52,227 nucleotides of DNA. It comes from Bacteroidia bacterium. GTDB taxonomy: Bacteria; Bacteroidota; Bacteroidia; Bacteroidales; Rikenellaceae. Below, in pieces: positions 8,052-17,330 of this stretch. How positions within the stretch are numbered: position 1 is the stretch's first letter; each line of letters begins with the position of its first letter. The stretch is from assembly GCA_025999315.1 (NCBI GenBank), contig BNXD01000005.1, positions 1 through 52,227 of the forward strand, written 5' to 3'. The notes below the pieces were generated by a model, which searched no databases, had not been told where the DNA came from, and worked only from the letters and a program-made list of their open reading frames with translations. The position numbers were made by a program, and so were the translations under genes.

Positions 8052-8417
8052 TTATCGATTGATTTTAATGCCCATACAGTATCCCAGCCAAACGACCAGA
8101 GTGCAGACGACTATCGACGCGACCGCATAGAGAAGCGCGCCCCGCATGTTGCCGCCCCGCAGCAGCCCCAACAGCTCCCACGAGAAGGCCGAAAAGGTAG
8201 TGAAGCCCCCGCAGAACCCCACGACCATCGGAGCCATAGCCCACTGGCGTCCCCAGCCCATCAGCAGCCCGATCAGCAGCGACCCCGCGATGTTGACCGC
8301 GAGGGTGCCGCAGCCGAAGGCGCCCGCCGTGCGCGAGACCATCAGCAGCGAGACCAGATAGCGGCACACCGAGCCTGCAAAACCGCCCGCGCCTACCAGC
8401 AATATTGTTCCGAGCAT
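8052..8417 (-). CDS. crcB: Fluoride exporter CrcB/Fluc
   Basis: Small dual-topology membrane channel that lets fluoride leave the cell. The 121 residues have four hydrophobic segments. Family motifs are present: GGFAGSVCRY near the N-terminus, GTLAVNIAGSLLIG in the second helix, and GFCGGFTTFSAFS with the conserved phenylalanine-lined pore. No fluoride riboswitch was recognised in the short leader. The pairing with pta (4-bp gap) may tie it to acyl-phosphate metabolism only through shared transcription. Confidence 0.93.
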   Translation of the reverse strand: MLGTILLVGAGGFAGSVCRYLVSLLMVSRTAGAFGCGTLAVNIAGSLLIGLLMGWGRQWAMAPMVVGFCGGFTTFSAFSWELLGLLRGGNMRGALLYAVASIVVCTLVVWLGYCMGIKINR

Positions 8418-8446
8418 AGGTTTTTTATTTCTCGTAAATTATCTCA

Positions 8447-8478
8447 CAAAGATAGCGATTTGCTACGGGTCGGCAAAA
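8447..8478 (-). promoter_or_regulatory. Bacteroidetes-type promoter for crcB-pta
   Basis: On the minus strand, TTTTG (8478-8474) is followed after 19 bp by TATCTTTG (8454-8447). This matches the Bacteroidetes consensus of TTTG, 19-21 bp and TAnnTTTG. It lies 30 bp upstream of the crcB start. Confidence 0.7.
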
Positions 8479-8506
8479 CCCGCCGGAGGTTTATTTGAAG
8501 GATGCG

Positions 8507-8538
8507 TTTGTAAAATCCGAAAAAAATGGCAAACTTTG
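8507..8538 (+). promoter_or_regulatory. Promoter for the cobalamin-controlled transcript
   Basis: TTTG (8507-8510), a 20-bp spacer, and AAACTTTG (8531-8538), one base off the TAnnTTTG consensus. It lies immediately upstream of the riboswitch and divergent from the crcB promoter. Confidence 0.5.
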
Positions 8539-8544
8539 CCACAG

Positions 8545-8900
8545 CAAATGGTTCCGAGGAGCGCCGGGTCTTGTGGCACACAGGCCTTGACGCTCCGACA
8601 GATTAAAAGGGAATGCCGTGCAAGTCGGCAACAGTTCCCGCTGCTGTAACTCTTTGCCCGACAGTCGGCTGTCAACATCAAGCCGTTCTGTCGGGAAGTT
8701 CCGGATCGCGATGGTCACTGGGATCGACATCCCGGGAAGGCCCCGGAACGAGAGTAAGTCCTGCGAGGGTGCGCCTTGAAGAAAGTGCGCCGCATCTCGT
8801 CAGACCGACCCCGAAGAGAAGTCAGAAGACCTGCCTTTTGCGCGTCTCACAATTACGCTGTCCTGCGGTGAAAAGGGTAGGTAGGTCATTGATCTTACAG
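8545..8900 (+). ncRNA. Cobalamin riboswitch
   Basis: The B12 box AGTCAGAAGACCTGCC (8820-8835) is an exact family signature. The upstream core GGGAATGCCGTGCAAGTCGG (from 8609), followed by CAACAGTTCCCGCTGCTGTAA, matches the conserved internal helices of the adenosylcobalamin aptamer. The outer limits are approximate. It precedes the beta-propeller lipoprotein at 8985 on the same strand, so that gene should be shut down when B12 is plentiful. A hairpin at 8945-8967 may be the expression platform. Confidence 0.9.
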
Positions 8901-8944
8901 TGTCTTAGCTTAAGTTTTCAATTGCGGCGGTAAAGTTTAACTGC

Positions 8945-8967
8945 GGAGCGCACAAAATGCGCGCTCC
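8945..8967 (+). promoter_or_regulatory. Hairpin between riboswitch and start codon
   Basis: The 7-bp stem GGAGCGC/GCGCTCC is followed by ACTAAATTTTTATTGCT, ending 18 bp before the ATG at 8985. It could act as a terminator-like or ribosome-site-masking platform for the cobalamin riboswitch. The switching mechanism is not shown by sequence alone. Confidence 0.45.
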
Positions 8968-8984
8968 ACTAAATTTTTATTGCT

Positions 8985-10211
8985 ATGAAAAGGTTTTTGA
9001 GGTTTCTGCTGCCTGCGGCGTTGGCGGTGGCAGTGGTTTCGTGCAACAAGGATTCGGGACCCGGCCCCGATCCCGATCAGGGTTTTGTCGCCCGCACGGG
9101 GCTCTTCGCCGTGATGGAGGGCAACGAGTTCGGTGGCGAGTGCGGTGCGTTGCTCTTTTTGGGCGACAATGTCGCTTCGCTGCCCGCTTCGCTCACCGAT
9201 GCCTATGCCGCGGCCAACAACGGCCACATCGTGGGCACGGCGCTCGAGGACATGTTCATCGCCGATGGTAAGATTTACCTGCTGAGCCAGAGCACCTATA
9301 ACGGCGGCGACGGTCAGCTGGTCGTTGTCGACGCGACCACCCTCGAGACCGTCCGAACCTACCCCAGCCTGGGGCTGAGTGTGGGCGACTGGCCCCAGCA
9401 TATTGTTGTGGCCGGTGGCAAGGCGTTCGTACAGTGCTCATATAACTCTGAGAGCCAGTCGGGTATCCGCATTCTGGACCTCGAGAGCGGCTCTCTTGCC
9501 GCCAACGACATTGCCGGCACTTTTGGCGATTTCACCGTGGACGGAGCCACCAAGTGCCGCATGTTGCTCAGCCGTGGGAAGATATACGCCCCCTGCGGCC
9601 AGAGCCTTGCCATCATCGATCCGGCGAGCGGCACGGTGGTGCGCAAGGTCGATTTCACCGGTCGGCAGGTGAAGGACATCGTCAAAACTTCGACGGGAGG
9701 CCTGTTTCTCGTGCTTAGCGGCACATATGACATGATTTCCGGGGAGTGGGGGCCCGAGGCTTCGCTCACATCCCCCGCCTCGATCGTGCGTATCGATGCC
9801 GACGGAACGGTAAAGGACGAGCAGACGCTGCCCCTTTCGTGCGCCGTCTCGGCCCAGAGCTGGTGTTCCAACGTGGGTCTTTGCGCAAGTTTAACCTCGG
9901 AGCGTCTCTTCTTCTTTGCCGAGTGGTGGGATACGAAGATCTACTGCTATGACATCGCCTCGCGCCAGCTGACAACCATCGATCTGACGGCCAATGGCAT
10001 CGACAAAACCACCTACGGCTATCTGTGCGTCGATCCGGCGAGCAACACCCTCGTGGCGCCGGTGGCTGACTATACCACCTCCGCCTTCGCCCTGTTCAAC
10101 GCCACGACCCTGGCCCTGAAGAGCTATGATCCGTCGATCGTACTGCCCGTAAACTATTGTGCAGGCGTGGATTGCAGCTACCGCTACCTGCCCTCCTTCC
10201 TGGCCCGATAG
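8985..10211 (+). CDS. Beta-propeller surface lipoprotein, BtuG-like
   Basis: A 408-residue lipoprotein: signal peptide with lipobox VVSC (Cys20), then a Gly/Pro/Asp linker, then repeated beta-propeller-like blocks. Examples are GKIYLLSQSTYNGGDGQLVVVDA, WPQHIVVAGGKAFVQ, GIRILDLESG, GKIYAPCGQSLAIIDPASG and SPASIVRIDADG, resembling the DUF5074/YncE-type propellers. In Bacteroides the DUF5074 protein BtuG sits on the cell surface, binds cobalamin extremely tightly and hands it to the BtuB receptor. The upstream cobalamin riboswitch supports the same job here. No btuB or other transport gene follows, because a strong terminator comes 19 bp after the stop. Alternative: another B12-regulated surface binder. 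The exact family is inferred from pattern, not from a search. Confidence 0.7.
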   Translation: MKRFLRFLLPAALAVAVVSCNKDSGPGPDPDQGFVARTGLFAVMEGNEFGGECGALLFLGDNVASLPASLTDAYAAANNGHIVGTALEDMFIADGKIYLLSQSTYNGGDGQLVVVDATTLETVRTYPSLGLSVGDWPQHIVVAGGKAFVQCSYNSESQSGIRILDLESGSLAANDIAGTFGDFTVDGATKCRMLLSRGKIYAPCGQSLAIIDPASGTVVRKVDFTGRQVKDIVKTSTGGLFLVLSGTYDMISGEWGPEASLTSPASIVRIDADGTVKDEQTLPLSCAVSAQSWCSNVGLCASLTSERLFFFAEWWDTKIYCYDIASRQLTTIDLTANGIDKTTYGYLCVDPASNTLVAPVADYTTSAFALFNATTLALKSYDPSIVLPVNYCAGVDCSYRYLPSFLAR

Positions 10212-10230
10212 CCCTCTCTCAAAACAAAAA

Positions 10231-10262
10231 GCCCCCGGCCGCACGTTGCTGCGGCCGGGGGC
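10231..10262. terminator. Bidirectional terminator
   Basis: Perfect 13-bp GC-rich stem (10231-10243 with 10250-10262, loop CGTTGC), with AAACAAAAA on the left and TTGTTTGT on the right. It sits between the convergent BtuG-like gene and the hypothetical gene at 10292-11323 and can serve both. Confidence 0.85.
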
Positions 10263-10291
10263 TTGTTTGTAGAGGCAGGTGGCCCGAAGCG

Positions 10292-11323
10292 TTACTTTTT
10301 GAACATTCCGCTGCCTATGTCGACGGCGAAGCTGACCATCTGTTGCCAGCCCCAGCGGTTGCCGTCGTAGTGGTGGACCGACGAGACTTTCAGGCGCATG
10401 TCCTTGCGCACGACGGGTTCCCAGTAGAGCTCCAGCCGGTCGTAGACGCCTTTGGTGGTGGAGTAGAACGAGTCGCCCCAATAGAGGCTCGCCCCGTAGG
10501 AGTGGTAGTAGGGCATCAGCGAGGGGCCCAGGTAGAGGGTGTTGTAGACGCCCAGCCCCCACTTTTTGACCAGCGCCTCGATCTGCACCCCGCCCCGGTT
10601 GCGATACCCCGCGTCGTAGGTTCTATCGTGCTGAGATGTCTGCAGCCACCCGACCGATACGAAGAGCGAATCGGCGCCGGTTTGTCGGCGCAGATTGACC
10701 CCCGCGTAGGGGTAGATCCAGATGTTGTCGGTTACGCCTTCGGCCAGCATCGTACCCGCATGGTGGTGCATCGAGAAGTTGTAACCCCCGAATGCGGGCC
10801 CCAGGCGCAGCTCACCGGCCGAGAAAAGGGTGAACTTCTCGCGTCGGTCGATGCTCTGACGGCTGTCCCAGTCGCAGGCGAACTCGAAATAGCCCCGCTG
10901 GCCGTATATCTGGGCCAGCAGTCCGCCGATGTTGGGGTCGTAGAAGCGCACCGAGTCGCTGAAAAAGGCGCGCGAGTAGCGTGCGATGCTCTGATTGCGG
11001 GGGATCACACCGCCCGAGACGCTGTAGTGGCGGTGGTCGTTCCAGTTGTAGTAGACAACGATCTGCGTGGGAAACTCGTAGGACGGAGCACCGAACTCGT
11101 TGATGTAGGTCAGCCCCGCCTTCAGTTGATTGCACTTCCACCCCAGGCCCACCTCGGGTGTGGCCCGCACGCCGAACAGGGTCTGCGAGGAGTTGAAGTC
11201 GCTTTTGTATTCGCGGTTGTCGAACTCCGACGCCAGGTCGATGTTCCAGATGAACTCCTGACCGTGGGCCAGCAGGGTCGCCGCCAGCATTGCGGGCAGC
11301 AGGAACCTAAGCTTTCTCATCAT
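10292..11323 (-). CDS. Hypothetical outer-membrane barrel-like protein
   Basis: Family not recognised. The 343 residues start with a signal peptide (MMRKLRFLLPAMLAATLLAHGQ, cleavage likely after AHG). They continue with alternating amphipathic strands rich in Tyr, Trp, Gly and Asn (for example GVRATPEVGLGWKCNQLKAGLTYINEF and YPYAGVNLRRQTGADSLFVSVGWLQ), as expected for an outer-membrane beta-barrel or a porin-like fold. Two adjacent Met codons give equivalent starts at 11323 and 11320. It converges on the BtuG-like gene and shares its terminator. No partner gene is adjacent: the upstream gap is filled by a 1.2-kb repeat. A role in cell-envelope structure or transport is only a guess. Confidence 0.7.
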   Translation of the reverse strand: MMRKLRFLLPAMLAATLLAHGQEFIWNIDLASEFDNREYKSDFNSSQTLFGVRATPEVGLGWKCNQLKAGLTYINEFGAPSYEFPTQIVVYYNWNDHRHYSVSGGVIPRNQSIARYSRAFFSDSVRFYDPNIGGLLAQIYGQRGYFEFACDWDSRQSIDRREKFTLFSAGELRLGPAFGGYNFSMHHHAGTMLAEGVTDNIWIYPYAGVNLRRQTGADSLFVSVGWLQTSQHDRTYDAGYRNRGGVQIEALVKKWGLGVYNTLYLGPSLMPYYHSYGASLYWGDSFYSTTKGVYDRLELYWEPVVRKDMRLKVSSVHHYDGNRWGWQQMVSFAVDIGSGMFKK

Positions 11324-11813
11324 ACCGAATTTGTGCGCTAAATTACAACTTTTCGGACGGAAAACGGCGCGACGGGCGGAGTTTTTTATGGAAATAGTCC
11401 TGTTATGTGGTTTAATGGTTGGTTTAAAAGCATCATTTTACTGTGTTTTGTCAGTGCATAGACCTTAAGTTTGGTTCATGTTTTAAAGCCTTTTGAGGCC
11501 GCTGCGCGCGGGGCGGTCCTTTTTGGCGGCAAAAAGAACGAAAAACCGCCCGGCTGTTCGCCTCGGCTACTCGCATGGAGGAAATTGAGCTACGACGCCA
11601 AATCTCCTCCTTTTAGTCCCCATTAGGGGTCTAACGTCGTCAAACAAGTGGCGTCGCTCTTCGCTCGGACCTGCGACAATTTTTGAACCGCCCGTCGCTC
11701 AATGCCGGGGTTACTTCGCCCCCGCGGGGCGATTGGGAAAGAGTTGTCGCGCCCAGTTGTTCAAAAAGCGCGAAGCCCGGCCGCCATTGGCGGGCAAAAA
11801 GACGCCCGCCTTT

Positions 11814-11917
11814 CTCCGAAGTTGGCGGGCAAAGGAACGCCCGCCCTTCTCCTCCTTGCAGGGCATAGTCCGCGAGCGGCCTCTGCTCCTGCTTCGAGCG
11901 TCGATTCGCGCCTCGGC
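11814..11917. repeat. 104-bp direct repeat, copy 1
   Basis: Identical over 104 bp to 12312-12415, starting CTCCGAAGTTGGCGGGCAAA and ending GATTCGCGCCTCGGC. Variants lie near 22853-22970 and, inverted, near 15855-15930. Confidence 0.85.
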
Positions 11918-12311
11918 CATTTCGGGCAAGCCCGATGGCTCTCGGCTTGTCGTCGATTGCGAGGAGGCGTAAACGGAGCGCGTCGAGAGTGAGGCGGTTG
12001 GGACGAAAGTCCCAAGCGAGCCGCTGTTCGAGGGCGTTAGGCGCGTAGGCGACTAAAAGCCCGAGTTCGGCGTAGCAGCCTCGCGAACAGTGCCGAGGTT
12101 GCTTAGACTTCTCCGCCGAAGTTATTTGTGAGCTATTTTGGCCTCTGACAACTTGCCGACGCGGAGCATAGCTCCAGCTATGCGACAAGGAGGCAAGGCA
12201 GGCAGAGGGCGAAATAGCCGCAAAGAACGAGAGTGGAGAAGTTTAAACAACCTCAACGTAGCCCCGCAGCACCGGCGGCGATTTTTGGCTCGCAAAAAGA
12301 CGCTCGCCTTA

Positions 12312-12415
12312 CTCCGAAGTTGGCGGGCAAAGGAACGCCCGCCCTTCTCCTCCTTGCAGGGCATAGTCCGCGAGCGGCCTCTGCTCCTGCTTCGAGCGTC
12401 GATTCGCGCCTCGGC
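12312..12415. repeat. 104-bp direct repeat, copy 2
   Basis: Second copy, 498 bp from the first with no mismatch found by eye. Sequence on either side of the two copies differs after CCTCGGC. Confidence 0.85.
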
Positions 12416-12668
12416 AGAGAGTTCGAGCAAACTCGACTCTGCCCTCGGCTTGGCGTCGTTTGGCTCTTTTTCTAAAAAAGAGCCGCTCCGCGCGTAGCGG
12501 TCTCAGAGGCCTTTGACAACGGACAAACCTAAGGTCTATGCGCCGACAAAACACAGTAAAATGACGCTTTTAAACCAACCTTTTAATTGCACAACGGGCG
12601 CTAAACTCTAACCCCAGAGGGTTGCGGTTGGTGATGAGGTAGGCCGCCGGCAGCATCTGCAGATGCAT

Positions 12669-12715
12669 AAAACAGAAGATGGAGACCCACTTGCGCGGTC
12701 TCCATCTTCTGTTTT
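12669..12715 (-). terminator. Hairpin terminator after hppA
   Basis: A perfect 19-bp stem (12669-12687 with 12697-12715, nine-base loop), with AAAA/TTTT closing the base, lies 16 bp past the hppA stop. It should end the hppA transcript and insulates the gene from the repeat element to its left. Confidence 0.8.
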
Positions 12716-12730
12716 GTGCGAACACTCTCT

Positions 12731-14959
12731 TTAGAACAGGCTGCAGGTTACCGTTACGCCTGCCGTAACGATCGACACCATGCTCATCAGTTTGATCAGG
12801 ATGTTCAGCGCGGGGCCCGACGTATCTTTGAACGGATCGCCTACCGTGTCGCCAACGACAGTCGCCTTGTGGCAGTCGGAGCCTTTGCCGCCCAGGTTAC
12901 CCTCCTCGACATACTTTTTGGCGTTGTCCCATGCGCCGCCCGAGTTGGCCATGAAGATCGCCAGCACGAAACCTGCGGTCAGACCGCCGATCAGCAGCCC
13001 CATCACGCCTGCCACACCCAGCACGATGCCTGCGAGGATGGGCACTGCGATGGCCAGAAGCGACGGGATGAGCATCTCACGCTGAGCGCCCTTGGTCGAG
13101 ATGGCCACGCAACGGGCATAGTCGGGCGTACCTTCGCCCGTAAGGATGCCTTTGATCTCGCGGAACTGACGGCGAACCTCCTCTACCATGCTCTGTGCAG
13201 CGCGGCCCACGGCGTTCATTGTCAAGCCGCAGAACAGGAATGCCATCATGGCTCCGATGAATGCGCCCACCAGGATCAGCGGGTTCATCAGGTTGATCTG
13301 ATACCACGACACGAAGTCGGGGATCGACGCCCCCTGCACCATCTCCCTGGTGAGGTTGATGCCCGAGACGACCACCTGCTCGCCGTTATCCAGCAAACGT
13401 ACTAACGCGATCTTGATCTCCTCTATGTAGGAGGCCAGCAGCGCCAATGCGGTCAGTGCGGCCGAACCGATGGCAAAACCCTTGCCCGTTGCGGCGGTGG
13501 TGTTGCCCAGTGCGTCGAGGGCGTCGGTGCGTTTGCGCACTTCGGGGGGCAGGCCGCTCATCTCGGCGTTGCCGCCGGCGTTGTCGGCGATGGGGCCGTA
13601 AGCGTCGGTGGCCAGGGTGATACCCAGCGTCGAGAGCATACCGACGGCGGCGATGCCGATGCCGTAGAGACCTGTGCTGAGGTTGTGGGCCGAGAGTATG
13701 TCGGCCACGTCGAAACCTATGGCGCACAGATAGGAGAACATGATCGCCAGACCGATGGTGATCACCGGAATGGCCGTCGAGATCATACCCAGACCGATAC
13801 CCGAGATGATGACCGTTGCGGGGCCCGTTTCGGAGCTCTTGGCGATCCTCTGAGTGGGTTTATAGGAGTGCGAGGTGTAGTATTCGGTCGACTGGCCGAT
13901 GATGATGCCCGCCAGCAGACCCGAGATGACCGAGAATGACAGACCCAGCCAGTTCTCGATGCCCAGCAGATAGAGTATGGCAAAAGTGGCTGCAGCGATG
14001 AGCGCCGAACTGACGTTGACGCCCACACCCAGCGCGCGGAGCAACTGTTTCATATTGGCGCCCTCTTTGGTGCGAACCAGGAAGATGCCCAGGATCGACA
14101 GCAGGATACCCACGGCGGCGATAAGCATCGGAGCCATAACCGCTTTGAGCTGAACCTCTTCGCCATCGCCGATAAAAGCCGATGCGCCGAGGGCCGCCGT
14201 AGCCAGCACCGAGCCGCAATAGCTCTCGTAGAGGTCGGCGCCCATGCCTGCCACGTCGCCCACGTTGTCGCCCACGTTGTCGGCGATGGTGGCCGGGTTG
14301 CGCGGATCGTCCTCGGGGATACCCGCCTCGACCTTACCGACCAGGTCGGCGCCCACGTCGGCAGCCTTGGTGTAGATGCCTCCGCCCACACGGGCGAAGA
14401 GAGCCTGAGTCGATGCGCCCATGCCGAAGGTCAGCATGGTGGTGGTCATCGAGATGAGTTTCTCGGTGCCGGTCAGTTCGACAAAGTTGTTGAGAACCAG
14501 ATACCATATCGATATGTCGAGCATACCCAGACCAACGACCACCAGACCCATCACGGCGCCGCTGCGGAAAGCGAGCTTCAGGCCGGTGTTGAGCGACTGG
14601 CTGGCGGCGTGAGCCGTACGCGCCGAGGCGTAGGTGGCGGTCTTCATGCCGAAGAAACCTGCCAGACCCGAGAAGAAGCCGCCCGTCAGGAATGCAAACG
14701 GCACCCATTCGTTCTGGATATGCAGACCGTAGGCCAGAAAGGCAAAAAATGCACAGAGGATCAGAAAGACGATCGTCACCACTTTGTACTGCTGCCGCAG
14801 GTAGGCCATCGCCCCGTCGCGGACGTAGAGAGCGATCTCTTTCATCTTGACGGTACCTTCGTCCTGCCGCTTCATCCAACGGAAGAAGTAGTAGGCGAAG
14901 CCCAGCGCGAGCAACGACGCGGCGGGGATCAGCCAGAAAATCGAAGGGACATTTCCCAT
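12731..14959 (-). CDS. hppA: Membrane-bound ion-pumping pyrophosphatase
   Basis: Hydrolyses pyrophosphate and pumps H+ and/or Na+ across the inner membrane. The 742 residues start at [12 protein letters not shown] (14959), since an upstream in-frame Met would add a non-homologous stretch. Many hydrophobic helices are visible, with the family's pyrophosphate-binding blocks: [20 protein letters not shown] followed by [20 protein letters not shown], and near the C-terminus [14 protein letters not shown] with [24 protein letters not shown] carries Ala where K+-independent enzymes have Lys, pointing to the K+-dependent class, which in Bacteroides includes Na+ and Na+/H+ pumps. Ion choice cannot be settled here. 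It is monocistronic, flanked by a terminator and a divergent gene. Confidence 0.96.
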   Translation of the reverse strand: MGNVPSIFWLIPAASLLALGFAYYFFRWMKRQDEGTVKMKEIALYVRDGAMAYLRQQYKVVTIVFLILCAFFAFLAYGLHIQNEWVPFAFLTGGFFSGLAGFFGMKTATYASARTAHAASQSLNTGLKLAFRSGAVMGLVVVGLGMLDISIWYLVLNNFVELTGTEKLISMTTTMLTFGMGASTQALFARVGGGIYTKAADVGADLVGKVEAGIPEDDPRNPATIADNVGDNVGDVAGMGADLYESYCGSVLATAALGASAFIGDGEEVQLKAVMAPMLIAAVGILLSILGIFLVRTKEGANMKQLLRALGVGVNVSSALIAAATFAILYLLGIENWLGLSFSVISGLLAGIIIGQSTEYYTSHSYKPTQRIAKSSETGPATVIISGIGLGMISTAIPVITIGLAIMFSYLCAIGFDVADILSAHNLSTGLYGIGIAAVGMLSTLGITLATDAYGPIADNAGGNAEMSGLPPEVRKRTDALDALGNTTAATGKGFAIGSAALTALALLASYIEEIKIALVRLLDNGEQVVVSGINLTREMVQGASIPDFVSWYQINLMNPLILVGAFIGAMMAFLFCGLTMNAVGRAAQSMVEEVRRQFREIKGILTGEGTPDYARCVAISTKGAQREMLIPSLLAIAVPILAGIVLGVAGVMGLLIGGLTAGFVLAIFMANSGGAWDNAKKYVEEGNLGGKGSDCHKATVVGDTVGDPFKDTSGPALNILIKLMSMVSIVTAGVTVTCSLF

Positions 14960-15043
14960 AATAAGGTAGAATTTAAGTGATATAAAAAACGATTTAGATT
15001 GGGGTTTTCCGCAGCCGAACCGTCTGTTTTTGAAAAACCGCCC

Positions 15044-15072
15044 CAAAGATAGGACTTAAAATTGTATTTTTG
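15044..15072. promoter_or_regulatory. Divergent -7-like elements
   Basis: TATCTTTG on the minus strand (15051-15044), 85 bp upstream of hppA, and TATTTTTG on the plus strand (15065-15072), 20 bp upstream of the methyltransferase ATG. Both fit TAnnTTTG. A -33 box at the standard distance was not found for either, so the assignment is tentative. Confidence 0.4.
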
Positions 15073-15091
15073 CAGCATAAGTCGTCATAAA

Positions 15092-15622
15092 ATGAAAAAA
15101 AAAGCCACCTCCGATCTCAATCGCCTCAGTGTCGAACAGTTTGCCGTTACGGAAAAATTACCCGTGGCCGTGGTGCTCGACAACATCCGCAGCGGCCACA
15201 ACACGGGCTCTTTTTTCCGCACGTGCGACAGTTTTGCCGTCCGGCGTCTGGTGCTGTGCGGCATAACGGCCACGCCGCCCGACCGTGAGATTCACAAAAC
15301 CGCCCTGGGGGCCGAACTGACCGTCGCCTGGAGCCACTGCCCTTCGACCGTCGAGGCCCTCGAGGAGTTGCGCGGCGAGGGCTATCTGATCGTGGCCGTC
15401 GAGCAGGTCGAGGGGGCTGTCATGCTGGGGCGGATGGAGTGGGAGAGGGGGCGGCGCTACGCCCTGGTTTTCGGCAATGAGGTGTCGGGGGTCGGTCAGC
15501 AGGCGATCGACCTTTGCGATCTGGCCTTGGAGATACCCCAGGCGGGGACCAAACACTCGCTCAACGTCGCCGTTGCCGGAGGCGCCGTGCTGTGGGACAT
15601 CTTCTCGGCCATGACTTTATAA
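15092..15622 (+). CDS. SpoU/TrmH-family RNA 2'-O-methyltransferase
   Basis: Transfers a methyl group from SAM to a ribose 2'-OH in tRNA or rRNA. The 176 residues start at ATG 15092, since an upstream frame extension begins at TTG inside the promoter. The three SpoU motifs are present: VVLDNIRSGHNTGSFFRTCDSF (motif 1, with the conserved Asn-Gly region and Arg), YALVFGNEVSGVGQQAIDLCD (motif 2) and LEIPQAGTKHSLNVAVAGGAVLWDI (motif 3, SLNVAVA). The trefoil-knot fold is implied. Length without an extra N-terminal substrate-binding domain resembles TrmL/TrmH-like tRNA enzymes. The exact target nucleotide is unknown. Confidence 0.9.
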   Translation: MKKKATSDLNRLSVEQFAVTEKLPVAVVLDNIRSGHNTGSFFRTCDSFAVRRLVLCGITATPPDREIHKTALGAELTVAWSHCPSTVEALEELRGEGYLIVAVEQVEGAVMLGRMEWERGRRYALVFGNEVSGVGQQAIDLCDLALEIPQAGTKHSLNVAVAGGAVLWDIFSAMTL

Positions 15623-15639
15623 AAGTAAATATGCTCGCT

Positions 15640-17165
15640 GCGCCCCGATGCGACACATTATCGGTCGCCACTCGCCCCGAAAGAGTTTAAGTCCGTGCGA
15701 GCAGCTAACTCGGCAGACATCAAAGCATGAAATAGGGCGTGTTAACATAAATCGTTGCAAACCATTGCGGCTCGCAGAGCCGCGCAGCCCGCAGCCGCCC
15801 CCGGCGAACCGACGCCAAGCTGAGGGCAGAGCCACGCTCGGCGTGAAGCTCTGCCGAGGCGCTTCTCGACGCTCGAAGCGAGAGCAGAGACCGCTCGCGG
15901 GCTATGCCTCGCAAGGAGGAGAACCGAGCAGCGTTGCGAGGGCCGCAGACCGCTTGCGGGCTACGGCCAAGGTAGCGCGAGGAAGGCGAGCGTCTTTTTG
16001 CGAGCCAATAAGTAGCGAGGCCCCAGCGGCAAGCGGCTGAAAAGACCTTGAAGTTGAACTAAACATGCGGTCTATTGACTTGACATCTATGTTTTGTCAG
16101 CGCACAGACCTTAAGGTTGACCGTTGTCAAAAGTCTACTGAGTTCCGCTACGCGCGGGGCGGTTCTTTTTTATAAAAAGAACCAAAAATCGCCGCCTGTG
16201 CTGCGGGGCTACTGCGCACTGTTCGCAAGGCTGCTGCGCCGAACTCGGGCTTTTAGTCGCTTACGCGCTAACGCCCTCGAACAGCGGCTCGCTTGGCGCC
16301 TGCGGCTCCAACCGCCTCGCTCTTGACGCGCTCCGCTTTACGCCTCCTCGCAACGGCGGCCGGGCTTCGCGCTTTTTGAACACTCTTTCGATCTTCATCG
16401 CCTCGAAGAGGCGAAACATCCCCGGCATTGAGCCGAGGCGTTAAGCGAGCGGAGGAAATTGAGCGCCCGGCGACGCCACTTGTTTGACGACGTTAGGCCC
16501 CGCATGGGGACTAAAAGGAGGAGGTTTGGCGTCGTAGCTCGATTTTCTCCAGGCGAGTAGCCGAGGCGAACAGCCGGGTGTTGTTGGCTCGCAAAAAGAC
16601 GCTCGCCTTCCTCCTTCGCGCCTCGGCAGAGAGTTCGAGCAAGCTCGACTCTGCCCTCGGCTTGGCGTCGGTTGGTTACTTTTTATAAAAAAGTAACCGC
16701 CCCGCGCGTAGCGGATTCAAAAGACCTTTGACGATGAACCAAACTTAAAAACAGTTGCAAGTCGTTGCATGTCGTTCGGCTTTGCGTAGCAAAGTCGGCG
16801 GCCCGGAGCCACCCCGGGCTACGGGCTGCAACTCTTTAGTTGTCGCACCCTCGCCTTGCGGCATCGGGGTCAGCCTTTTGCGGCAGCCCTCCGCTGGCTC
16901 CGAGCCGCAACCAACGCCAAGCCGAGAGCCATCCGAGCTCGCTCGGCAATGGCCGAGGCGCGAATCGACGCTCGAAGCAGGGCATAGTCTGCAAGCAGCC
17001 TCTGCTCCTGCTTCGAGCGTCGATTGGTTACTTTTTATAAAAAAGTAACCGCCCCGCGCGCAGCGGCTGGAAAGACCTCGAAACATGAACCAAACTTAAA
17101 GTCTATGGTAAAACATTACATGTCGTTCGGCTTTGCGTAGCAAAGTCGGCGGCCCCCCCCGCCGT
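15640..17165. repeat. 1.5-kb non-coding repeat cluster
   Basis: Gap between the methyltransferase and panB with no credible gene. The stretch 16672-16750 (TTGGTTACTTTTTATAAAAA and on) recurs at 17027-17105 as a direct repeat of about 80 bp. ATGTCGTTCGGCTTTGCGTA with following GCAAAGTCGGCGGCCC recurs at 16769 and 17119. TTTTGTCAGCGCACAGACCTTAA (split here as TTTTGTCAGCGCAC and AGACCTTAA, 16092-16114) matches the long ends of the 11.4-12.6 kb element. 16965-17025 is a large palindrome with arms around ATCGACGCTCGAAGC. It looks like two or more elements inserted into one another. Confidence 0.65.
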
Positions 17166-17279
17166 CTGCGGGCCGCCCCATTGCACCGACTTTTCGCTCG
17201 GGATGACTGTTTAGACCGATCTTTCCGGCAGAGCCAAGGGACTCTTAATAACATAAATACCGCCTGTCTGACTTCCTCC

Positions 17280-17312
17280 TTGGGATTTATTTCGGAAATA
17301 GATATATCTTTG
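17280..17312 (+). promoter_or_regulatory. Bacteroidetes-type promoter for panB
   Basis: TTG (17280-17282), 22 bp, then TATCTTTG (17305-17312), 18 bp upstream of the panB ATG. The -7 matches TAnnTTTG exactly; the -33 box is minimal and its spacing slightly long. Confidence 0.55.
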
Positions 17313-17330
17313 CCGAAAACTTCACTCATT

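Larger units (their letters stand above)
11399..12598. repeat. 1.2-kb non-coding element with long inverted ends
   Basis: From 11418 rightward and from 12581 leftward, about 55 bp match in inverted orientation with about four differences (GGTTGGTTTAAAAGC and on through TTTTACTGTGTTTTGTC). The outer tips resemble CCCGTTGTGCAATT (right tip intact, left tip diverged). The interior has no plausible gene and is built of modules seen elsewhere: TAACGTCGTCAAACAAGTGG (about 11630; also 16480-16500 inverted and 23110), the CCGGGGTTACTTCGCC module, and GGCGGGC/GCCCGCC hairpins. It also holds a perfect 104-bp internal direct repeat. Confidence 0.75.

Noticed and set aside
11640..12560. Several frames of 70-180 codons on both strands
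   Set aside because: All lie in repeat DNA, overlap each other in many frames, are Arg/Pro/Ser rich and have no start context. Their similarity to one another is due to the DNA repeats.
15640..17165. Repeat cluster considered as a CRISPR array
   Set aside because: Repeat units vary in length (36 to over 80 bp), occur in both orientations and lack regular spacers; no cas genes are nearby.
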